From positions 1,426,001 to 1,490,000 of the forward strand of contig NZ_LIVQ01000001.1 in assembly GCF_001905445.1 (NCBI RefSeq): a stretch of DNA of 64,000 nt. Reading direction: 5' to 3'. The stretch is from Streptomyces sp. CB00455 (GTDB lineage: Bacteria; Actinomycetota; Actinomycetes; Streptomycetales; Streptomycetaceae). Shown piece by piece: positions 7,651 to 17,536 of this stretch. The notes beneath the pieces were generated by a model that saw nothing but the letters and a program-made list of their open reading frames with translations, had not been told where the DNA came from and made no database searches. The translations under genes were made by a program, and so were the position numbers. Each line of letters opens with the position of its first letter. Positions within the stretch are counted from its first letter, which is position 1.

Positions 7651-9708
7651 ATGGACGACTTCCTCAGGCTCTCCGCGGCCACGGCCCGGTTCACCCACGG
7701 GGCCCCGCGCGCCTTCGCTTTCGGCGACGGCGGCCGGCTGCTCTGGTTCCTGCGTTCCACCGGTCCCACCGATGCCTCCGACAGCCTCTGGGTCCTCGAC
7801 ACCGCGACCGGCGCCGAGACCCGCCTCGCCGATCCCCGCGAGCTGTGCGCGGAGCCCGGAGAACTGCCCGTCGCCGAGCGCAGGCTGCGCGAGCGGATCC
7901 GCCTCGTCGCGGCCGGGATCGGCTCGTACGCGCTCTCCGGCGACGGCCGGCGCGCCGTCTTCGCGCTCTACGGGCGCCTGTACGCGGTCCGCGCCGACGG
8001 CAGCGGACCGCCCGAGGAGCTTCCGGCGGCCGGACCCGCCCTGGATCCCCGGCCCGACGCCGACGGCACCCGCACCGCCTACGTCACCGCCGACGCCCTG
8101 TACGTCACCCCGGGCGGCCGGGTCAGCCCCGACGACGGGGCCCGCTGGGGCGTCGCCGAATTCGCCGCCGCCGAGGAGCTGGGCCGCGCCCGGGGCCATT
8201 GGTGGTCACCGGACGGGGTGAGCCTCCTGGCCGCCCGCGTCGACGAAAGCGCCCTGCCGCGGCGCCACTTCACCGACCCCGCACACCCCGAGCTCCCGGC
8301 CGAGGACTTCGCGTACCCCGAGGCGGGCGGCCCCAACGCCGAGGTCCAGCTGTGGGTACTCGGACCCGCCGGGGAACGGATCCGCCTCGACTGGGACGCG
8401 CAGGCCTACCCGTACGTCTCGGACGCGTCCTGGGAGTCCGCCGGGGAGATCCTGCTGACCGTCCAGGACCGGCTCCAGCGCACCGTCCTGCTGCTCAGCG
8501 CCGACCCGGCCACCGGCCGCACCCGCGAGCTGTCGCGCACCACGCACCCCCAGTGGGTGGACCCGATGGTGCCCGGTACCCCGGCCCGCCTCCCGGACGG
8601 GCGGATGCTGACCGCCGTCGACACCCCGGGCGGCGCGGCCCGCGCCCTCGCGCTCGACGGACGGCCGCTGACCGGCGACGGGGTCCAGGTGCGCGCCTTC
8701 GCCGGGGTCCACGACGGCCTGCTGCTGATCGAGGCCGGGCTGCGCGACCCCGCCGAACAGCAGGTGCTCCTGCTGGATCCGGCGACCGGGGAGCACACCC
8801 CGCTCGCCGACGGGCCCGGCGTGCACGCCGTGCAGGCCTCGGCGGGGACGCTGCTGCTGACCTCCGCCGACGCCGACGGGATCCGGCGCACCGTCCGCAC
8901 CCCCGACGGCCGGGAGTTCACCCCCGGCGACCTCTCCCAGCCGCTGCCCTACCGGGTGGTCCCGGTCCTGGAGCGGGTCACCGAGCACGCGGTCCCCACC
9001 GCCCTGGTGCTGCCCCGCGGGCACGTCCCCGGCCGCCGGCTGCCCGTACTGCTGGACAGCTACGGCGGCCCCGGCTTCCAGGACGTGTCCGCCGAGCCGC
9101 GCCGCTGGCAGGCCCGCCAGTGGTGGGCCGACCAGGGCTTCGCCGTCGTCACCATCGACAACCGGGGCACCCCTTACGTCTCGCCCGCCTTCACCCACGC
9201 CGTGTACCGCGGCTTCTGCGACGTCACCCTGGAGGACCAGGCCGCCGCCCTGCGGGCCCTCGGCGCGCGCCATCCGGACCTGGACCTCGGCCGGGTCGGC
9301 GTCCGCGGCTGGTCCTACGGCGGCTACCTGTCGGCGATGGCCGTACTGCGCCGCCCCGACCTCTTCCACGCGGCGGCGGCCGGCGCCGCGCCCACCGACT
9401 TCCGGCACTACGACACGGCGTACACCGAGCGGTACCTCGGGCTGCCGCAGGACCATCCCGAGGTCTACGAACGGAACTGCCTGATCCCGGACGCGCCGCG
9501 GCTGACCCGGCCGCTGCTGCTGGTCACCGGCCTGGCCGACGACAACGTCCACCCCTCCCACACCCTGCGGCTGTCGCAGGCGCTGACGGACGCGGGCCAC
9601 CCCCACCAGCTGCTGGCACTGCCCGGTGTCACCCACATGACGCCCGGCGGGATCCGGGAGAAGGTGATGGCGCTGGAACTGGAGTTCTTCCGCCGCGAAC
9701 TGGCCTGA
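7651..9708 (+). CDS. S9 family (prolyl oligopeptidase/DPP IV-like) serine peptidase
   Basis: A 685-residue alpha/beta-hydrolase peptidase with an N-terminal DPP IV-type beta-propeller (about 60-420) and a C-terminal catalytic domain (about 470-685). The triad is visible: Ser555 in GWSYGGY, Asp at 630/631 in GLADDNVHPS, His662 in GVTHMTPG. Such enzymes cleave short peptides, often after proline. No signal peptide is seen, so it probably acts on imported peptides in the cytosol. No ribosome binding site is obvious before the ATG, suggesting a very short leader. A GntR-type operator motif just upstream and the adjacent dipeptide transporter link it to the collagen-peptide block. Confidence 0.9.
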   Translation: MDDFLRLSAATARFTHGAPRAFAFGDGGRLLWFLRSTGPTDASDSLWVLDTATGAETRLADPRELCAEPGELPVAERRLRERIRLVAAGIGSYALSGDGRRAVFALYGRLYAVRADGSGPPEELPAAGPALDPRPDADGTRTAYVTADALYVTPGGRVSPDDGARWGVAEFAAAEELGRARGHWWSPDGVSLLAARVDESALPRRHFTDPAHPELPAEDFAYPEAGGPNAEVQLWVLGPAGERIRLDWDAQAYPYVSDASWESAGEILLTVQDRLQRTVLLLSADPATGRTRELSRTTHPQWVDPMVPGTPARLPDGRMLTAVDTPGGAARALALDGRPLTGDGVQVRAFAGVHDGLLLIEAGLRDPAEQQVLLLDPATGEHTPLADGPGVHAVQASAGTLLLTSADADGIRRTVRTPDGREFTPGDLSQPLPYRVVPVLERVTEHAVPTALVLPRGHVPGRRLPVLLDSYGGPGFQDVSAEPRRWQARQWWADQGFAVVTIDNRGTPYVSPAFTHAVYRGFCDVTLEDQAAALRALGARHPDLDLGRVGVRGWSYGGYLSAMAVLRRPDLFHAAAAGAAPTDFRHYDTAYTERYLGLPQDHPEVYERNCLIPDAPRLTRPLLLVTGLADDNVHPSHTLRLSQALTDAGHPHQLLALPGVTHMTPGGIREKVMALELEFFRRELA

Positions 9709-9740
9709 AGCCGGGCAGGGACCGAGGCGGTCCACTCCGC

Positions 9741-9782
9741 GCGCGGGGGCCCGCGGACGCCGTTGTCCGCGGGCCCCCGCGC
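9741..9782. terminator. bidirectional hairpin terminator
   Basis: An 18-bp perfect stem (9741-9758 with 9765-9782) with a 6-base loop lies between the convergent S9 peptidase and dipeptide-ATPase genes. Confidence 0.9.
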
Positions 9783-9791
9783 CCCGGGCCT

Positions 9792-10765
<974 letters not shown>

Positions 10766-10769
<4 letters not shown>

Positions 10770-11815
10770 CGGGTCGCCTCCTCGGCGGTGCGGGTGCCGG
10801 CGAAGTGGCAGGCCACGCTCCGGGCCGGGCCGCCCCCGCCGGGGGCCACTCCTGTGGCCGCGGCCCCGTGCCCGTTCCCGTAGGCCGTGAGTTCCGGACG
10901 ACGCTCACGGCAGCGGGCGGCGGCGCGCGGGCAGCGGGGGGCGAAGGCGCAGCCGGGAGCGGGTGCGAGCAGGGACGGCGGGGAGCCGGGGATGAAGGGC
11001 AGCGGTTCGTCGTCGGCGGTGTCGAGGCGGGGCAGCGAGTCGAGCAGGCCCCGGGTGTACGGGTGGGCGGGATCGGCGAACAGGTCGTCGACGGGCGCCT
11101 GTTCGGCGGCCCGGCCCCCGTACATGACCAGCACTTCGTGGGCGACGCGGGCGACCACCCCGAGGTCATGGGTGATCATCACGACGCCGAGGCCGCGTTC
11201 CTGCTGGATCCGTGCGATCAGTTCCAGGATCTGGGCCTGGACGGTGACGTCCAGGGCGGTGGTGGGTTCGTCGGCGATCAGCAGGTCGGGTTCGCAGGCC
11301 AGGGCCATGGCGATCATCGCGCGCTGGCGCATGCCGCCGGAGAACTGGTGCGGGTACTCACCGGCGCGGCGGGCCGGTTCCGGGATGCCGACCTCGCCGA
11401 GCATGTCGACGGCGCGCCTGCGGCCGGCGGCCCGTCCGGCCCCGAAGTGCACCCGGTAGTGTTCGGCGATCTGCTCGCCGACCGTGTAGTAGGGGTGCAG
11501 GCTGGAGAGGGGGTCCTGGAAGATCATGGCCATCCGGCGGCCGCGGACCCCGGCCAGTTCCCGTTCGGACAGGCCCGCCAGCTCCCGTCCGGCGAGGGTG
11601 ACGGAACCGGTGACCTCGGCGCCGCGGTGCAGGCCCATGACGGCCAGTGAGGTGACCGACTTGCCCGAACCGGATTCGCCGACGATCCCGAGGGTGCGTC
11701 CGGCCTCGACGGTGAAGGCGAGCGAGTCGACGGCCCGCACGGGGCCGCGCGGGGTGGTGAAGGTGACGCGCAGGTCGCGCACGTCGAGGAGCGGAGCGGT
11801 CGGCGCTGCGGCCAT
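10766..11815 (-). CDS. dipeptide/oligopeptide ABC transporter ATP-binding protein (DppD-like)
   Basis: A 349-residue ABC ATPase paired with the downstream DppF-like subunit. Walker A GESGSGKS, signature [15 protein letters not shown], Walker [13 protein letters not shown] and the C-terminal oligo_HPY Cys motif ([14 protein letters not shown]) are present. The start is the ATG at 11815-11813, overlapping the stop of the permease gene (TGATG). Longer reading of the same frame upstream is a shadow of the dppB gene. Translation is probably coupled along the operon. Confidence 0.92.
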
Positions 11816-12801
11816 CAGTACCTCACCCTCGGGTCGATGACGGCGTACAGGAGGTCGACGACGAGGTTGGCGACGACGATGAAGAAGGCGGCGAGCAGGG
11901 TGACCCCGAGGACCACCGGCTGGTCGGAGCTGACCAGGGCCCCGTAGAAGAGCCGCCCGACGCCTGGGAGTCCGAAGATCGACTCGGTGATCACGGCTCC
12001 GGCGAGCAGCCCGCCGAGGTCCATCCCGAAGAGGGTCAGGATGGGGGTCATCCCGGAGCGCAGGCCGTGCTTGACGACGACCGTGCGTTCGGGCATGCCT
12101 TTGGCGCGGGCCGTGCGGATGTAGGGCTCGGCCATGGCCTCGATCATCGAACCGCGGCTCTGGCGCGCGTACATGGCGGCGTACAGCAGCGCCAGGGCGG
12201 TCCAGGGCAGGAGCAGGTTCGAGGCCCAGGCGAGCGGATCCTCGGTGAAGGGCCGGTAGGCGGGATACGGCAGGAGGCCGGCGATGCGGATGACGCCGTG
12301 GATGAGCATGACGGAGGTGAAGTAGACGGGCAGCGAGGCGGCGGCGACCGCGCCGACCATCAGTGCCTTGTCGGTGGCGGTGCCCTTGCGCAGGGCCGCG
12401 GTGACACCGGCGCCGAGGCCGAGGACCAGCCACAGTACGGCGGCGCCGACGGCGAGGGACGCGGAGACCGGGAGGCGGTCGGTCAGCAGGTCCCACACGG
12501 GCAGGGAGTTCTCGTAGGAGTAGCCCAGGCAGGGGAAGCCGCAGCGGACGGCGTACTGGCCGGTGCCGAGGGTGCGGCCGGTGAAGATGCCGGTCAGGAA
12601 GTCGGCGAACTGCTTCCACAGGGGCTCGTCGAGGCCGAGGTACTCCCGTACGTCCGCCAGCCGCTCGGGGCTGCAGGTCTTGCCGCAGGCGGCGGCCGCC
12701 GGGTCGGAGGGCAGGACGTGGAAGATAAGGAAGGTGACGGCGGCGATGGCGAGGAGCACGCCGGCGAGGGCGAGCAGCCGCCGGGCGAGGTAGAGGATCA
12801 C
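11815..12801 (-). CDS. dipeptide ABC transporter permease (DppB-like)
   Basis: A 328-residue inner-membrane permease of the BPD_transp_1 type with six or so transmembrane helices. TM1 is LARRLLALAGVLLAIAAVTF. The EAA-type loop facing the ATPases is seen in YIRTARAKGMPERTVVVKHGLRSG. A periplasm-side loop (about 35-110) contains four Cys residues (CGKTC, CGFPC), unusual for this family and possibly a disulfide-stabilised insert. GTG start overlaps the dppC stop (GTGA). Confidence 0.92.
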   Translation of the reverse strand: MILYLARRLLALAGVLLAIAAVTFLIFHVLPSDPAAAACGKTCSPERLADVREYLGLDEPLWKQFADFLTGIFTGRTLGTGQYAVRCGFPCLGYSYENSLPVWDLLTDRLPVSASLAVGAAVLWLVLGLGAGVTAALRKGTATDKALMVGAVAAASLPVYFTSVMLIHGVIRIAGLLPYPAYRPFTEDPLAWASNLLLPWTALALLYAAMYARQSRGSMIEAMAEPYIRTARAKGMPERTVVVKHGLRSGMTPILTLFGMDLGGLLAGAVITESIFGLPGVGRLFYGALVSSDQPVVLGVTLLAAFFIVVANLVVDLLYAVIDPRVRY

Positions 12802-13802
12802 GTGCGGCCGCCCCTCGGGTCGAGGATGTCGCGCAGGGCGTCGCCGAGCAGGGTGAAGGCGAGCACGGCGAGGAAGAGGAAGACGCTCGGGATGGCGAAG
12901 TAGGTGGGGTCGGTCTCGTAGAAGGCGACGGACTCGGCGATCATCTGGCCCCAGGAGGGGGTGGGCGGCCGGACGCCGACGCCGAGGTAGCTCAGGGCCG
13001 CCTCAGTGCTGATCATGCCGGGGACGAGCAGGGTGGTGTAGGCGATGACCGGGCCCGAGACGCCGGGGAGGATGTCGCGGGTCAGGATGCGCCAGGGGGT
13101 GCTGCCGCCCACGCGGGCGGCGTCCACGTACTCGCGGTGCTTGAGGGAGAGGGTTTGGCCGCGCACGACGCGGGCGACGCCGGGCCAGCCGAAGACGCCG
13201 ATGACGGTGGTCATGAGCAGGATCCGGTTGACGTCCTTGGCCACGGACAGCATCGCGATCATGAAGATCAGCGACGGGAAGGACATGGTCACGTCCATGA
13301 GCCGGGACAGGACCGCGTCGGTGCGGCCGCCGAAGTAGCCGGCGGCGATCCCGGCGGCGGTGCCTGCGCCCACCACGATCGCGGTGGCGGCGAAGGCGAT
13401 GAGGAGGGAGACCTGGGCGCCGTGGACCACGCGGGCGAACAGGTCGCGCCCGGTGACGGGTTCGACGCCGAGCCAGTGCTCGGGGCTGATCCCGCCGAAG
13501 GAGCCGAGCGGCCGGCCCCCCAGGTAGGGGTCGACGGCGGCCTTGTCGAACTCCTCGGGGGCCCACCCGCCGAGCGCGCCGAGCCAGGGGGCGGTGGCGG
13601 CCATGAGGACGAAGAGGAGGACGAGGCAGAGGCTGACGCGCACGGCGGGGCGGCGGCGCAGTTCCCGGCGGGCGAGCTGCCAGGGGCTGCTGCCGGTGGC
13701 TGCCGCCGCGGGCGCGTCCTCGGCGGTGTCGGGGGCCGGTGTCCCGTCCGGAACGGGAGGCGGGGCCGCCTGGCCGCCGGCGCCGGGTGCGGTGGTGGTC
13801 AT
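12798..13802 (-). CDS. dipeptide ABC transporter permease (DppC-like)
   Basis: A 334-residue second permease. A Pro/Ala-rich cytosolic N-terminus of about 45 residues precedes the OppC_N segment and TM1 (VRVSLCLVLLFVLMAATAPW). The EAA loop is YVDAARVGGSTPWRILTRDILPG. I chose the ATG at 13802 because AGGGAG lies upstream; further in-frame sequence upstream overlaps the dppA 3' end. It lies 22 bp after dppA and forms the membrane pore with DppB. Confidence 0.92.
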   Translation of the reverse strand: MTTTAPGAGGQAAPPPVPDGTPAPDTAEDAPAAAATGSSPWQLARRELRRRPAVRVSLCLVLLFVLMAATAPWLGALGGWAPEEFDKAAVDPYLGGRPLGSFGGISPEHWLGVEPVTGRDLFARVVHGAQVSLLIAFAATAIVVGAGTAAGIAAGYFGGRTDAVLSRLMDVTMSFPSLIFMIAMLSVAKDVNRILLMTTVIGVFGWPGVARVVRGQTLSLKHREYVDAARVGGSTPWRILTRDILPGVSGPVIAYTTLLVPGMISTEAALSYLGVGVRPPTPSWGQMIAESVAFYETDPTYFAIPSVFLFLAVLAFTLLGDALRDILDPRGGRT

Positions 13803-13824
13803 GGTGTCGGTGGCTCCCTCGTCC

Positions 13825-15567
13825 TCAGCCCTGGCTCTTCGAGGGGTCCTTGAGGCCGACCGTGCCGTAGTCGATGGTGCCGGTCCACACGGGGTGGCCG
13901 AAGGCACCCGCGATGTTGGGGCCGACGAGCAGCGGTTTGCGCTCCAGGAGGATCGGGACGGACGGGGACTTCTTCATGAGTTCCGCGTCGAGGTCGATCC
14001 AGGCCTGGCCGGCCTGCCTGGCGTCGGCCATGGCGTTGATCTCGTCGATGCGCTTGCTGGTGGCCTCGTCGCGGAACTGGCTGTAGTTGCCCTGGTTGCC
14101 CTTGTCCTTGATGGTGCGGCCGTCGAAGACGAAGGGGATCCAGGTGGATCCGGAGGGGTAGTCGGGGCACCAGCCGGTCAGCGTCATGTCGGGGGTGGTG
14201 GAGAGGTCGCCGATGACGTCGTAGTAGGCCCCGGGGTCGACGGTGTCGACGACGACCTCGATGCCCGCCCGGGACAGGCCCTGCTGGAGGGCCTCGGCCT
14301 TGGCCTTGTCGCCGGTGGACACGGACAGGGAGACCTTCATCTTCTCCTTGCCCGCGGCCTTGAGGAGTTCCCTGGCCTTGGCCGGGTCGCCGGCGGGGGC
14401 GATCTTCAGGGTGTCGGCCTGCTTGCCGCCCGAGAGGGCCGGGGGCAGGTAGGCGGTGGCGATCTCGTTGAGCGCGGGTCCCCCGCCCGCGGTGATGACG
14501 GCCTCCTTGTCGACGGCGTACTGCATGGCCTGGCGCACCCTGGGGTCGTCGAAGGGCGCCCGGGAGTTGTTGAGGTACAGCATCTCGGTACAGCCCTGGG
14601 ATTCGGCCAGCAGCCGTGCCTTGACGGCGGGGGCGGGGAGCACCTTGGAGGCGCTCTCGGGGCGCATGTCGGCGTACTGGACGGTGGAGGCGTCGGCGCC
14701 CTCGCCGGCGATGATCCGGTCGTCGATCTGCCCGCCCCCCAGGCCCATGACGACCACGAACCTGTCGGGGTATGCCTTGCGCACGGTGTCGGTGCCGGGG
14801 TCCCAGTGCTCGTTGCGGACCAGGACCAGCTTCTTGTCGCGGTCGTAGGACTCGATCTTGTACGGGCCGGAGGAGAAGGGGCGGGCGTCGTACCGGGTGC
14901 CCTTCTCCTGGCCCTGCGGTACGGGGGCGAAGGTCGGCAGGGTCGCGGTCGCGGAGAACTCGGCGACGGGCCGCGCCAGTTCGAAGACGATGGTCCGGTC
15001 GTCGGGGGTCTTGACGGAGTCGAGGTGCTTGCCGCCCAGGGGGCCCTTGTAGCCCTCGGTGCCGGCCAGGTACCGGGCGGCGTAGTCGGGGCCGCCGGTG
15101 AGGTCGGGGGCGAAGGAGCGCTCGACGTTGTACTTGACGTCCTGGGCCCTGACCGGCGAGCCGTCCTCGTACTTCACGCCGTCCTTGAGGGTGAAGGTCC
15201 ACGTGCGGCCGCCGTTGGTGGGGGTTCCCAGGTCGGTGGCGAGGTCGGGGACCAGTTCGCTGCCCGCGGCGCCGGGCTCGGCCTTGAAGGTGACGAGGGT
15301 GCGGTAGAGGAGCCGGGTGGCGAAGTCCATGGTCGGCATGACCCAGTTGCGGGCGGGGTCGAGGTGCGCGAAGTCCTGGTTGGACAGGACGGTGAGGGTG
15401 CCGCCCTTGACGGGGGCGCCGCCGAGGACCTTGCCGGCGCTGCCCGCGGCCGGGTTGGGGGCGCCCGCGGCCGCCGCGTCCTTCTTCGGGTCGGAGCAGC
15501 CCGACGCACCGAGTGCGAGAGCGGCCACCAGGGTGGTGGCGAGGGCGAGTGGGGCGCGCTTGGTCAT
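13825..15567 (-). CDS. dipeptide ABC transporter substrate-binding lipoprotein (DppA-like)
   Basis: A 580-residue SBP_bac_5 family protein. The N-terminus is a lipoprotein signal with lipobox LGASGC, so the mature protein is anchored at Cys24 on the outer face of the membrane. Family-typical segments include GGRTWTFTLKDGVKYEDGSP and the C-terminal WTGTIDYGTVGL. It captures peptides for the DppBCDF pore. It is the first gene of the operon, with GGAGTG before the ATG. Its promoter carries the same 31-bp segment found at the collagenase promoter, the strongest sign that it serves collagen-derived peptides. Confidence 0.94.
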   Translation of the reverse strand: MTKRAPLALATTLVAALALGASGCSDPKKDAAAAGAPNPAAGSAGKVLGGAPVKGGTLTVLSNQDFAHLDPARNWVMPTMDFATRLLYRTLVTFKAEPGAAGSELVPDLATDLGTPTNGGRTWTFTLKDGVKYEDGSPVRAQDVKYNVERSFAPDLTGGPDYAARYLAGTEGYKGPLGGKHLDSVKTPDDRTIVFELARPVAEFSATATLPTFAPVPQGQEKGTRYDARPFSSGPYKIESYDRDKKLVLVRNEHWDPGTDTVRKAYPDRFVVVMGLGGGQIDDRIIAGEGADASTVQYADMRPESASKVLPAPAVKARLLAESQGCTEMLYLNNSRAPFDDPRVRQAMQYAVDKEAVITAGGGPALNEIATAYLPPALSGGKQADTLKIAPAGDPAKARELLKAAGKEKMKVSLSVSTGDKAKAEALQQGLSRAGIEVVVDTVDPGAYYDVIGDLSTTPDMTLTGWCPDYPSGSTWIPFVFDGRTIKDKGNQGNYSQFRDEATSKRIDEINAMADARQAGQAWIDLDAELMKKSPSVPILLERKPLLVGPNIAGAFGHPVWTGTIDYGTVGLKDPSKSQG

Positions 15568-15646
15568 GGGTCACTCCAGTGCAGGGCCGGACGGGGCCGG
15601 GGACGGGCCTGGGGAAGGGTCCTGGAGGCTGGACAGGACGCCCTAC

Positions 15647-15688
15647 GATGTGACCGGTAACATAGTAATGTGAAATTGCACTGACAAG
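15647..15688 (-). promoter_or_regulatory. dppA promoter with two GntR-type operators
   Basis: Read on the minus strand, TTGTCA (15687-15682), a 17-bp spacer and TATGTT (15664-15659) form a vegetative promoter. The operator motif AATGTGAAATTGCAC (15667-15681) fills the spacer. A weaker copy, GATGTGACCGGTAAC (15647-15661), covers the -10 and start point exactly 20 bp away, two helical turns. The 31 bp 15658-15688 are identical to 26584-26614 at the collagenase promoter. Confidence 0.75.
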
Positions 15689-15757
15689 GGGTGGGGCCCT
15701 CCGTTATCCACCCGTGTCCACTTCCCACCGCGGCCGCTTCCCCGGACACGAAAGACA

Positions 15758-15791
15758 GCCGGGGCCCGGACCGTACGGTCCGGGCCCCGGC
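15758..15791. terminator. terminator downstream of gntR
   Basis: A perfect 34-bp palindrome (two 17-bp arms, hairpin tip at GTAC) lies 22 bp after the gntR stop. It would separate gntR from the dppA promoter that follows on the same strand. Confidence 0.85.
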
Positions 15792-15813
15792 GGAGCGGGC
15801 GGGTTCAGCCGGT

Positions 15814-16533
15814 TCAGCCCTTGGCGGAGCCGGCGCCCAGCCGGCTGGCGGGACGGCCCACCGGCTCGTCGCGGCCCTGGGCCCAGAGCGAGCGGACGTG
15901 GCCGAGGTGGCGCATCATGCACGCCTCGGCGGCTTCCGCGTCTCCCGTGAGCATCAGGTCGAGGAGCTCGATGTGCTCCTCGGCGGAGGAGACCAGCTTG
16001 CCGGCCTCGTCCAGGCCGGTGAGCCCGTACAGGCGGGAGCGCTTGCGCAGGTCCCCGACGGTTTCGACGAGGCGGTCGTTGCCGGCGAGCCCGAGCAGCC
16101 CGAGGTGGAAGCGGCGGTCCGCCTCCAGGTAGCCGATGAGGTTGTGGTCGCGGGCGCTGGTGACGATCTCCTGGGCGATGGGGCGCAGGGCTTCGAGCTG
16201 CTCGGTCGTGGCGGTCTTGGTGATCCGCCCGATGGTCGGCACCTCGATCATCGTGCGCAGTTCGGTGTACTGGTCCAGGTCGCGCTCGCTGACCTCGGTG
16301 ATCCGGAACCCTTTGTTGCGGACGGGTTCCACCAGGCCCTCCCGGGCCAGGTCGAGCATGGCCTCGCGCACCGGGGTGGCCGAAACGCCCAGCTCGGCTG
16401 CGAGCCCGGGGGCCGAATAGACGCTCCCGGGGCGCAGTTCACCCGCTATCAGCGCGGCTCGGAGGGCGTGGCCGACCTGGTCGCGAAGCCTTTCCTGCGC
16501 CTTGATGAGACTGTGCTGCTTCAGGTCACCCAC
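15814..16533 (-). CDS. GntR family transcriptional regulator (FadR subfamily), putative hydroxyproline/collagen regulator
   Basis: A 239-residue regulator. The winged HTH is at about residues 15-80 (SAPGLAAELGVSATPVREAM) and the all-helical FCD ligand-binding domain at about 90-225, with metal-site-type residues in EADRRFH, AEEHIELL and MRHLGHV. The GTG at 16533 follows GGAGG, which decides the start. It sits between the hydroxyproline operon and the peptide transporter. A copy of the recurring 15-bp motif lies just upstream (16581-16595), suggesting autoregulation. It is the obvious candidate to bind all copies of the motif; the ligand may be hydroxyproline or a catabolite. The link is inference. 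Confidence 0.88.
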   Translation of the reverse strand: MGDLKQHSLIKAQERLRDQVGHALRAALIAGELRPGSVYSAPGLAAELGVSATPVREAMLDLAREGLVEPVRNKGFRITEVSERDLDQYTELRTMIEVPTIGRITKTATTEQLEALRPIAQEIVTSARDHNLIGYLEADRRFHLGLLGLAGNDRLVETVGDLRKRSRLYGLTGLDEAGKLVSSAEEHIELLDLMLTGDAEAAEACMMRHLGHVRSLWAQGRDEPVGRPASRLGAGSAKG

Positions 16534-16580
16534 TGCTTTTCCTCCGAGCCCCTCACACCACCGGCGTGCAGGGCAACAGC

Positions 16581-16595
16581 GTACAATGTCACGTT
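16581..16595. promoter_or_regulatory. GntR-type operator upstream of gntR
   Basis: GTACAATGTCACGTT, reverse complement AACGTGACATTGTAC, fits GTGA-N-AT-N3-AC. It lies 48 bp before the gntR start and overlaps the stop codon of the preceding reductase gene, so gntR may have its own autoregulated promoter inside the operon end. Confidence 0.6.
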
Positions 16596-17536
16596 TCGCT
16601 GTGTGCCCCGGCGGCCTGGAACAGCGCGACCGCCACGGCAAGATCCTCCCAGGCCATGCCCACGCTCTTGAAGAGCTGTGGACAACCGCTCCGGCCGCCC
16701 GCGGGCCGCCGGCCCGCGACGAGGTCCGCGAGGGTCCCCGCGATGTGGCCCGGACCGATCAGGCCCTCCTCCTCCGGGACCAGCAGGTCCCCCGCCTCGC
16801 GCAGGGCCGCCGCGCGCGACTCCACGTACACGGCGGACCGCCGTACGAGCGCCGAGTCGGTCTCGCGGGCCCCCGGCTCGTGCGAGCCGACCGCCACGAC
16901 GGTGGCACCCGGAGCCACCAGTCGGCCGTCGAAGAGCGGCTCCCGGGCGGTGGTGCAGCACAGGACCAGGTCCGCGCCGGCCACGTCGCCGGGAACGCCG
17001 GTCCGCGCCCGCAGGCCCAGGGCGCGGGCGTGCGCGGCGAGTTGCCCGGCGCCCCGGGCGCTTCGTCCGACGACGACCAGCTCCGCGGGCTCGCGCACCG
17101 CGAGGACCGCGTCCAGGTGCCCGTACGCCTGCGGCCCCGAGCCGAAGAGGACCAGCCGCGGCGCTCCCGCCCCCGCCGGGAGCAGGTGGCGCAGCGCCAG
17201 CGCGGAGACCGCCGGGGTGCGCAGGGCCGTCAGGGCCGCCCCGTCGAACAGGGCGAGCGGGCGCAGCGTGGGGCCGTCCAGCAGCAGGTAGGTACCGGTG
17301 ATCCGGGGCAGCCCGCGGCCCGGGTTGCCGTGCGCCACCCCGGCGATCTTGACCCCGGCGTACGCCCCGTCGGCGGCCGGCATCATCAGCAGTTCACCGC
17401 CCGGCACGGGGAGGCTGGTGCGCTGCGGGCAGGCTTCCGGGTCCAGCCCGGCCCGCAGCGCGGCGGCCAGGGCGTCGGCCGCCGCGGCCGGGGAGAGCAG
17501 CCGGGCCGTCTCCTCGGGGCCCCACTGCGGTATCAC
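16589..17536 (-). CDS. ornithine cyclodeaminase/mu-crystallin family protein, putative 1-pyrroline-2-carboxylate reductase
   Basis: A 315-residue Rossmann enzyme of the OCD/mu-crystallin family. The nucleotide loop GSGPQAYGHLDAVLAV and the family segments AYAGVKIAG and LFDGAALTALRT are visible. In hydroxyproline pathways members of this family (LhpI type) reduce 1-pyrroline-2-carboxylate to L-proline with NAD(P)H, following trans-3-hydroxyproline dehydratase. The adjacent upstream gene is a proline-racemase-superfamily protein that resembles that dehydratase, which supports this role over a true ornithine cyclodeaminase. It is last in a four-gene operon, and its GTG overlaps the preceding stop (GTGA). 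Confidence 0.85.
   Translation of the reverse strand: MIPQWGPEETARLLSPAAAADALAAALRAGLDPEACPQRTSLPVPGGELLMMPAADGAYAGVKIAGVAHGNPGRGLPRITGTYLLLDGPTLRPLALFDGAALTALRTPAVSALALRHLLPAGAGAPRLVLFGSGPQAYGHLDAVLAVREPAELVVVGRSARGAGQLAAHARALGLRARTGVPGDVAGADLVLCCTTAREPLFDGRLVAPGATVVAVGSHEPGARETDSALVRRSAVYVESRAAALREAGDLLVPEEEGLIGPGHIAGTLADLVAGRRPAGGRSGCPQLFKSVGMAWEDLAVAVALFQAAGAHSET

Noticed and set aside
4274..8221. Very long plus-strand open frame of over 1300 codons
   Set aside because: It lies antisense or out of frame to the P450, MFS and peptidase genes, all of which show complete motifs; it is a GC-bias shadow.
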